This document shows, one piece after another, positions 30,571 through 36,031 of a stretch of 36,031 bases of DNA. The stretch lies in NCBI GenBank assembly GCA_000969725.1, contig JXSR01S008774.1. One strand, 5' to 3'. The position numbers and the translations under genes are program-made. Positions within the stretch are counted from its first letter, which is position 1, and every line of letters begins with the position of its first letter. Source of the DNA: Ophiothrix spiculata (taxonomy: Eukaryota; Echinodermata; Ophiuroidea; Amphilepidida; Ophiotrichidae). The notes below the pieces were generated by a model. That model was not told the origin of the DNA. It searched no databases and worked only from the letters and a program-made list of their open reading frames with translations.

Positions 30571-30997
30571 ATAAAATTGAAATAGATACCTTTTCAGAGT
30601 CATTCTTTTTGCAGCAAGTAGCTTGCAGGATCATCACGATCCCTTCATTCAGCGTGAGTGTGAATCCCCTCCTAGTCACATGACCATCCTCTAGGGCGGT
30701 CATGTGACAGCAGATCATCGTAGATGGCAGGCAGTTCATATCCTCCATCCCTGTTGAGTGTTGGTTGTTGAAGATAAGAGAATCTGTTGAAATCCGCAGC
30801 CAGCAACCAACACTCAACAGGGATGGAGGATACGAACTGCCGGCCATCTACGATGATCTGCTGTCACATGTCAAGTGATTAGGAGGGATTCACACTCACG
30901 CTGAATGAAGGGATCGTGATGATCCCGCAAGCTATGTGCTGCAAAAAGAATGACCTTCAGTTTACCCGCCCGTCAAAGGTATCTATTTCAATTTTAT
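30571..30997. repeat. 427-bp palindrome with about 200-bp arms
   Basis: Left arm 30571-30770 and right arm 30801-30997 are inverted copies with few mismatches and one insertion in the right arm (near 30957-30975). Spacer about 30 nt. The 14-bp direct repeat atgtcagtagtcat flanks it at 30559-30572 and 31035-31048. It lies 32 nt upstream (in transcript sense) of RPAP3 exon 30360-30539. The 92-codon - frame (30569-30847) lies in the left arm and spacer. Confidence 0.9.
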
Positions 30998-31046
30998 GAT
31001 CATGACAGAGTCCAATATCAGTATAAACGCTGCTATGTCAGTAGTC

Positions 31047-31183
31047 ATTAATCAGGGGTGTGAGAGGCCAGTTGACAAAAACGAGGAAAAGCAATGAATA
31101 AAAAAGCTGAAATTTTAACACAAGAAAATTTTCAAAAACGAGGAAATCAGCTGAAAAGAGGAACTCTCACACCCCTGATTAAT
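31047..31183. mobile_element. 137-bp MITE with perfect 20-bp TIRs
   Basis: attaatcaggggtgtgagag at 31047 and ctctcacacccctgattaat ending 31183 are exact complements. The non-coding core includes aaaacgagga twice. Confidence 0.85.
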
Positions 31184-31360
31184 TCAATCAATCAATCAAT
31201 CAATCATACACTGTACTTGCAAGACATGCATACCCCACTAAGGAGTCTATTCGTACAGGGGACCAACGGCTTAGTGTGACTTCTGAACCATGGAGCAAGT
31301 AAAGTGCTTTGTCCAAGGAAACAAGGAAATGAAAACCGCCGTGCCTGGGGCTCAAACCCA
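31184..31360 (-). repeat. tRNA-derived SINE, copy 2
   Basis: On -, B-box-like gggtttgagcccc (31359-31347) is followed by a body gctccatggttcagaagtca, then cacactaagccgttggtccc, and a 3' tail of tgat repeats (31184-31204 reads tcaatcaatcaatcaatcaa on +). Confidence 0.8.
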
Positions 31361-31655
31361 CATTGAATTTAATTAGAGCCTTAAAATATAAATATGCTGC
31401 AAAAGAAATGTCCTAAAGGTTATGACAGCACTTGATGTAACCATATGCCAAAATATTGAGTTCATGCTTTTTAGCCTGGGCATGGATTTGTTACATTAAA
31501 AGTGATTTTGTGCCATAATTTTGTCAGGGTGGAGGCAGGCACAGTTGAGGCATCAAGAAAATTGTGTATCAGTTTTTCTGTCATATCTTTTCAATAATTT
31601 GGTATGATTTTTAAGGGAATTAATTTGATTTTAAGTTGGAATAAACTAAAAATAA

Positions 31656-31825
31656 TGGCCCATATTCCAGAAAGGTGTTGAGGTAAACCACGGTTTAACT
31701 GAACTTCAACTGTCCAGGAATGATATGCACCGTTGCAGTTTTCAAGAAGAACATTTCAATGAGCTGTGCTGTTGAGGATAATTAAAACTGTGGTTTAGCT
31801 AAACACCTTTCTGGAATACGGGCCC
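31656..31825. mobile_element. MITE with about 40-bp TIRs
   Basis: tggcccatattccagaaagg at the left and cctttctggaatacgggccc at the right are complements; pairing continues through gtgtt-aggtaaaccac / gtggtttagctaaacac. Confidence 0.85.
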
Positions 31826-32129
31826 ATGTGTTTAACTAGAGCATTAAACTAGTACAATTTTTTAGCTAATTTAGCCAGGGGTGAAAGTGGGTATGGACTT
31901 GCTTGGTATGAGGTATATGTACATTGTGCAACAATTTTTGTCATAATTTTTCAATAATCCAATGAAATATCATAATTTGTGTGTGAACCATCTACTACAA
32001 ACAAATGCAAACCCACAAAATTCAACCAGCTGCTTGAACACATTGACAGCTATGGAAAGTCACAAGTCTAGTTGAATGATCAATCATGTGTTGCTTGTTC
32101 TGGTTTGTTTATTGCATTCTCTCTATACA

Positions 32130-32337
32130 CTGTATGCAGCGCCCCCCAAAAAGGAGCATTTGCACAGGGGACCAATGGCTTTATGTGACTTCCGAACCAA
32201 GGAGCAATTACAGAAAATTTTCTTGCCCTCAAAAAACAAGTAGACATGGTCGGACCGGCATTGCCTCCAATGGGGCTCAAACCACAACCTCTGTATTACG
32301 AGTACTGCCCTCTCAACCGCTTTGCCATGCTCCCATA
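32130..32337 (-). repeat. tRNA-derived SINE, copy 3, with clear tRNA-like head
   Basis: On - it begins gggagcatggcaaagcggtt (A-box-like), then a B box ggtttgagcccc (32283-32272), then the shared body gctccttggttcggaagtca and aagccattggtcccctgt. This is the most complete promoter region of the three copies. Confidence 0.8.
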
Positions 32338-32339
32338 AC

Positions 32340-33718
32340 TTCACTTTAAAATATTTGTCCATGTGAAAATGAATGACCTACGAAAACAGTGAACTTATTT
32401 GGTTCTCCTTTTAAAAATCAAAGCAAATTGAAGTAACCAAATTGGTATCTAAATAATCACAAGAAAATCCTTTATCAGGATCTTCATCGTTATCAATCTA
32501 ATCATTTCTAAAACATTTAAAAGCCATTTAGGCCTATTACGTAAGCTGGTAATTGAAAGGTTCGTGGTTTGTTCATTTTTGTATTGACTCAACTGTATTT
32601 ATTTCATGGCTGGCTATCGAATATATTGTTTGATTTCTGTTTCGAACAGCACAATTTTCATAAATTTAGTTCAAAAGGTTCCTTTCATGAGTATAGAGAA
32701 ACAAATTTCTGTTTTTTCAAGTACCATTATTTTAATTTTATGCACAAATTACCGTTTTGTGATAGGCCATGGGAATTAATATTGTAGAATTGCGTCAGGG
32801 ATTTTTGAAATCGCATGCACAGCAATGTTTCATTACTCATTATTGATTGAATGAAGGTTGTTTCTCGAGCATTGCACAAAAAGCTGTTTTCTGACGTCTT
32901 AATTGTCATCGCACTTGATCAAATGTATCCAAAGTTAAAACTCAGGTTTTACAAGTGTGCGCTTTAGCCTTTCATGGATACACGGGCCGGCGTTGCATTG
33001 CCTTGTTTTCTCTTGCTGCTTGCAAGGGTCTGTACATGCAATGACTACCACGCAATGCTGGTGAACTACCACGGGTAAACAACATCATTCTAGATTTTTT
33101 TTTCCAGTTATTTTTCGGATTCCAAACTTTAATGTTTGAAAGGAGTTTTTTCTAGGTTTGGTAATTAAAGGTTTATGTTCCTATTTTAACATGTGTATAA
33201 ACAACTTTGAACTAATTGACCTTGATCTATGAAAAACAATTTTTTGTTTGCTCCTTGTTTACTACTCAGAGGCAAAACAAAGTATGCAACCCTGGGGATG
33301 AGGTTGTTATGAAAATACATAAGAAATAAAAATAGGTATACAAATTAACTTTACACTTTTTGCTATATATCTCAAAAACTATTTGGAATTTGTACGTGAG
33401 ATTTTGGATTTATAATCAGAAAAATATTATATTATATTCGGGCTTTTATTTGACATCAAAACATGCAATACTTCCGGTTGAGCCCTGAGGATGAGAATGT
33501 GATCGGAACCTACACCTTTAATGAAATTTTTCCAAATAATGAAAAAAAAATGTGCGGTAGCATTTGGAGCAGGCCGGCGGTAGACGCAAATCTACAATAT
33601 TACTTCCCATAGCCATAGGCTGTCCTATACAGCTTGGCTTGGGAATCTTGAGCAACTAGCGTCTATGTAACCTAGATGCAAACGAAGACGTTAAGTTGAA
33701 AATATTTTAACTTGCTAA
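32340..33718. other. No gene recognised; searched for RPAP3 5' exon
   Basis: No stretch on - resembles the RPAP3 N-terminus (a short helix with NWEKDI-like sequence in human). The first exon(s) are probably right of the window. Confidence 0.4.
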
Positions 33719-34182
33719 TGTCTGGGTAGCATCTTCGTAGCGTCTAAAATCAAACCAGGCAGACACTAGTGCTAGTGTGTTAAATTTTTCATAGTCTATA
33801 TTATCGAAGTAACTATTCTGGTATATTGCATTCATTGCATTTGAAAATATGGCATGTAATGCATATTACTACTTTCGTCTGAACATAAAAAATGAGTTTA
33901 TTTCTGCGCATCTGTTTTAAAGCTTTACGACCTTAAAATATTCTATCCTGTCACAAGGTAATAATGAGGTTATGTAAAAAAATGATTAAAATTGGATAAA
34001 CGCCTTTTGAGATATGGTGAATAAAGGTTTTGTGCGGAAATACTTTAGAGCGGCAGTGTACATTCATGCCATATAGCGCAAGGTCAATGAAACCCGATCA
34101 ACTCACTGCGATGATTTTTCCCATTCGTTGATCAGGTGGGGAGTAGACCCTATAGAAAATTCCTTAGAGAAATTACACGTGA
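33719..34182. repeat. 464-bp tandem duplication, unit 1
   Basis: tgtctgggtagcatcttcg through cacgtga. Unit 2 starts at 34183 with the same sequence and only a few differences. Unit 1 reads straight through tcacaaggta (33951-33960) into ataatgaggt, so it shows the uninterrupted state. Confidence 0.92.
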
Positions 34183-35172
34183 TGTCTGGTTAGCATAGAT
34201 CTTCGTAGCGTCTAAAATCAAACCAGGCAGACACTAGTGCTAGTGTGCTAAATTTTTCATAGTCTATATTATCGAAGTAACTATTCTGGTATTGCATTCA
34301 TTGCATTTGAAAATATGGCGTGTAATGCATATTACTACTTTCGTCTGAACATAAAAAATGAGTTTATTTCTGCGCATCTGTTTTAAACTTTATGACCTTA
34401 AAATATTCTATCCTGTCACAAGGTAGTTCCAATAATTGTAACTCAGGACCAAGTGTCCAGAGTTACAAGGAATATGTGGAGTTACATTGCCGTTTAAGCT
34501 TTCTAAGTTTTGACATGAAATAATTCAGAAATTAAAAACCCAAATAAATTTCTCTCAACACAGACAACATCTTTAAATAGTGGAAAATCATTACAAAACT
34601 AATTTAAATCCAAAGATGAAATTTATTGCTCAAAATCTGGACATAAACAAAGTTGAGGTTGTCAAATTCAGAAACCCAATGTTACAGCTTACAAGGTAAG
34701 TTTTGGCCCCAAAATCACACATTGTGATTCTAAATGTTAACAAATTACCTGTCATGAGATGCACAAGACTCTCAAGAAGCATATTAATCATAATATTTGT
34801 AAGCAACTTCAATATTTTGGCTGAATTTGCAGTGTGGACTTAGCCTCAAGATGCTCGGTCTACACATGCTTAAATGTCAGTTTTACTACATAGTATTTTC
34901 CATGACTTGACACTAAGTCAAGTCATGGTACCAGGACTAGTCACAAGGTAATAATGAGGTTATGTAAAAAAATGATTAAAATTGGATAAACGCCTTTTGA
35001 GATATGGTGAATAAAGGTTTTGTGCGGAAATACTTTAGAGCGGCAGTGTACATTCATGCCATATAGCGCAAGGTCAATGAAACCCGATCAACTCACTGCG
35101 ATGATTTTTCCCATTCGTTGATCAGGTGGGGAGTAGACCCTATAGAAAATTCCTTAGAGAAATTACACGTGA
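34183..35172. repeat. 464-bp tandem duplication, unit 2, interrupted by an insertion
   Basis: 34183-34424 matches 33719-33960 and 34951-35172 matches 33961-34182. Between them lies 34425-34950, absent from unit 1. The 3' part (34951-35172) looks almost identical to unit 1, so the duplication is recent. Confidence 0.92.
34425..34940. mobile_element. 516-bp insertion with 10-bp direct repeats and end hairpins
   Basis: Flanked by tcacaaggta at 34415-34424 and 34941-34950; the empty site in unit 1 has it once. A hairpin lies near each end: gtaactc/gagttac (34438-34466) and ccatgacttgac/gtcaagtcatgg (34900-34927). The right end reads CTAG followed by T, 9 nt past the hairpin, as at a Helitron 3' end. 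No TIR or transposase frame was seen, and the 60-codon - frame is not convincing. The class is undecided. Confidence 0.75.
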
Positions 35173-36031
35173 CTTTACCCAATGATACATTTTGTTGATC
35201 TTGGTTTCATGTCTTTCGCTGATAGCAAATCTTTTTCAGATGGAGCTCTATAAAATCGGGCACCGTCCATGGATCGACGATTGTTGACACTGCGTGATCA
35301 CTGAAGAACATATAGGTAAAAAACAACATCCAAAATTTTCATTTTGGTCGACCCTAAATTAATTTTAGTGGTTTTGACAAAGTGACAAGCAAAAAAAAAA
35401 AAAAAAAAAGGTTTTCAGTAGTTTTTCAAGCATTTTCATTTAAACACGACGTACATTTACTTTTTTTGGTCCTTGAAGTGTTTTTTGGTGGACATTTAGG
35501 AATTTTTTGTGGACCTTTGTTTTGGCTACGGGCTTGCAGATTTCATCTTCAGTGGAAAAAAGAGCATTTCATTTAAATTGCAAGTGTCGTTCTTCTCAAT
35601 AAAATGAAATCATCAAGATTATTTTGTGAATTTTTTAAAAAAAGAAGGTATGGTGTGTAACAAAATCCTGAATGCTAGCTCCATTGAAATGTATGTGTTG
35701 CAAGGCTGCTGAATTCGCTTTAGCGTCAGTGCCTCATTAAGGATATGACTATTATGAGTTCAGTGGCAGTGCTATCAAGCCTCAAGGAAGGTCAAGGAGT
35801 TAAGGGGCCTGTTAATCCCGGATAAAATGACAGTAAAAATTGTTTCAGTTACTTTTCCCGAAAAATGTTTAAGCAAAATCACTGTTTTTTTGCTTTTTTT
35901 TCAAATATATGGTCATTTTTGAACCAAACCAATAGCATAAGCAGATCCCTCGTCAAATTTCCTTTCTAGAAATGTATACTTTTCTTTACTGTAACTTAAT
36001 ATTTTTAGACTTATAAGCCAAAAAAGAAAGT
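35173..36031. other. No gene recognised; poly-A and repeat fragment at the edge
   Basis: An A-run at about 35391-35409 and, at 35960-36031, the tttctagaaatgtatacttt repeat shared with 27246 and 16760. No exon recognised. Confidence 0.5.

Noticed and set aside
30569-30847. 92-codon - frame inside the large palindrome as a gene
   Set aside because: It lies in the left arm and loop of an inverted repeat, resembles no family, and its mirror copy in the right arm is interrupted; not supported as host coding sequence.
1-36031. CRISPR array or bacterial operon structure
   Set aside because: Spliced animal genes with GT-AG introns, long non-coding stretches and MITEs show a eukaryotic nuclear window; the tandem repeats have no spacer-repeat pattern.

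Overview
The window is AT-rich animal nuclear DNA. It holds two partial, intron-rich, single-copy genes in tail-to-tail orientation: the 3' part of a porcupine-type Wnt O-acyltransferase gene (PORCN) on the + strand (six exons, 219-6833) and most of an RPAP3 gene on the - strand (ten exons, 30539 down to 15631). Every exon was found by translating short open stretches, matching them from memory to the vertebrate proteins, and then checking that AG/GT splice sites and intron phases join without a break. All joins work for both genes. Introns of roughly 0.5-4 kb, invertebrate-like divergence from vertebrate proteins, and a very dense load of short inverted-repeat elements suggest an invertebrate, probably marine and perhaps a deuterostome (echinoderm or hemichordate-like). 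That placement is inference; no species can be named from the sequence alone.

Layout: 1-6833 is the PORCN 3' half, whose introns carry a three-copy 17-bp tandem repeat, a perfect-in-RNA 30-bp hairpin, a compound 0.72-kb inverted-repeat element, a small MITE and a tRNA-like SINE head. 6834-15630 is the intergenic space between the two stop codons. It is packed with MITEs (near-perfect palindrome at 7975-8133, nested pogo/mariner-like elements at 9730-10331, another at 14210-14388, a long-armed element at 14449-15565) and a roughly 1.2-1.3-kb duplication containing a 50-N assembly gap. 15631-30539 is RPAP3, with long introns holding a DR1-rich tandem array (20080-20870), further MITEs, SINEs and a tandem array made from the RPAP3 TPR exon itself (25878-26291). 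30540-36031 is probably RPAP3 5' intron or flank; it holds a 0.43-kb palindrome, two SINE copies and a tandem duplication, one copy of which carries a clean 0.5-kb insertion.

Functionally, PORCN palmitoleoylates Wnt ligands in the ER, and RPAP3 is the TPR subunit of the R2TP co-chaperone that works with HSP90/HSP70 to assemble RNA polymerase II, snoRNPs, PIKKs and dynein arms. The two are unrelated in pathway and seem simply to be neighbours. No virus-like element, CRISPR array or intact rRNA/tRNA gene was seen. The most unusual items are the tandem exon-fragment array beside the RPAP3 TPR exon, the apparent single-TPR architecture of RPAP3, the filled/empty-site pair at 33719-35172, and the large palindrome at 30571-30997 flanked by a 14-bp direct repeat.
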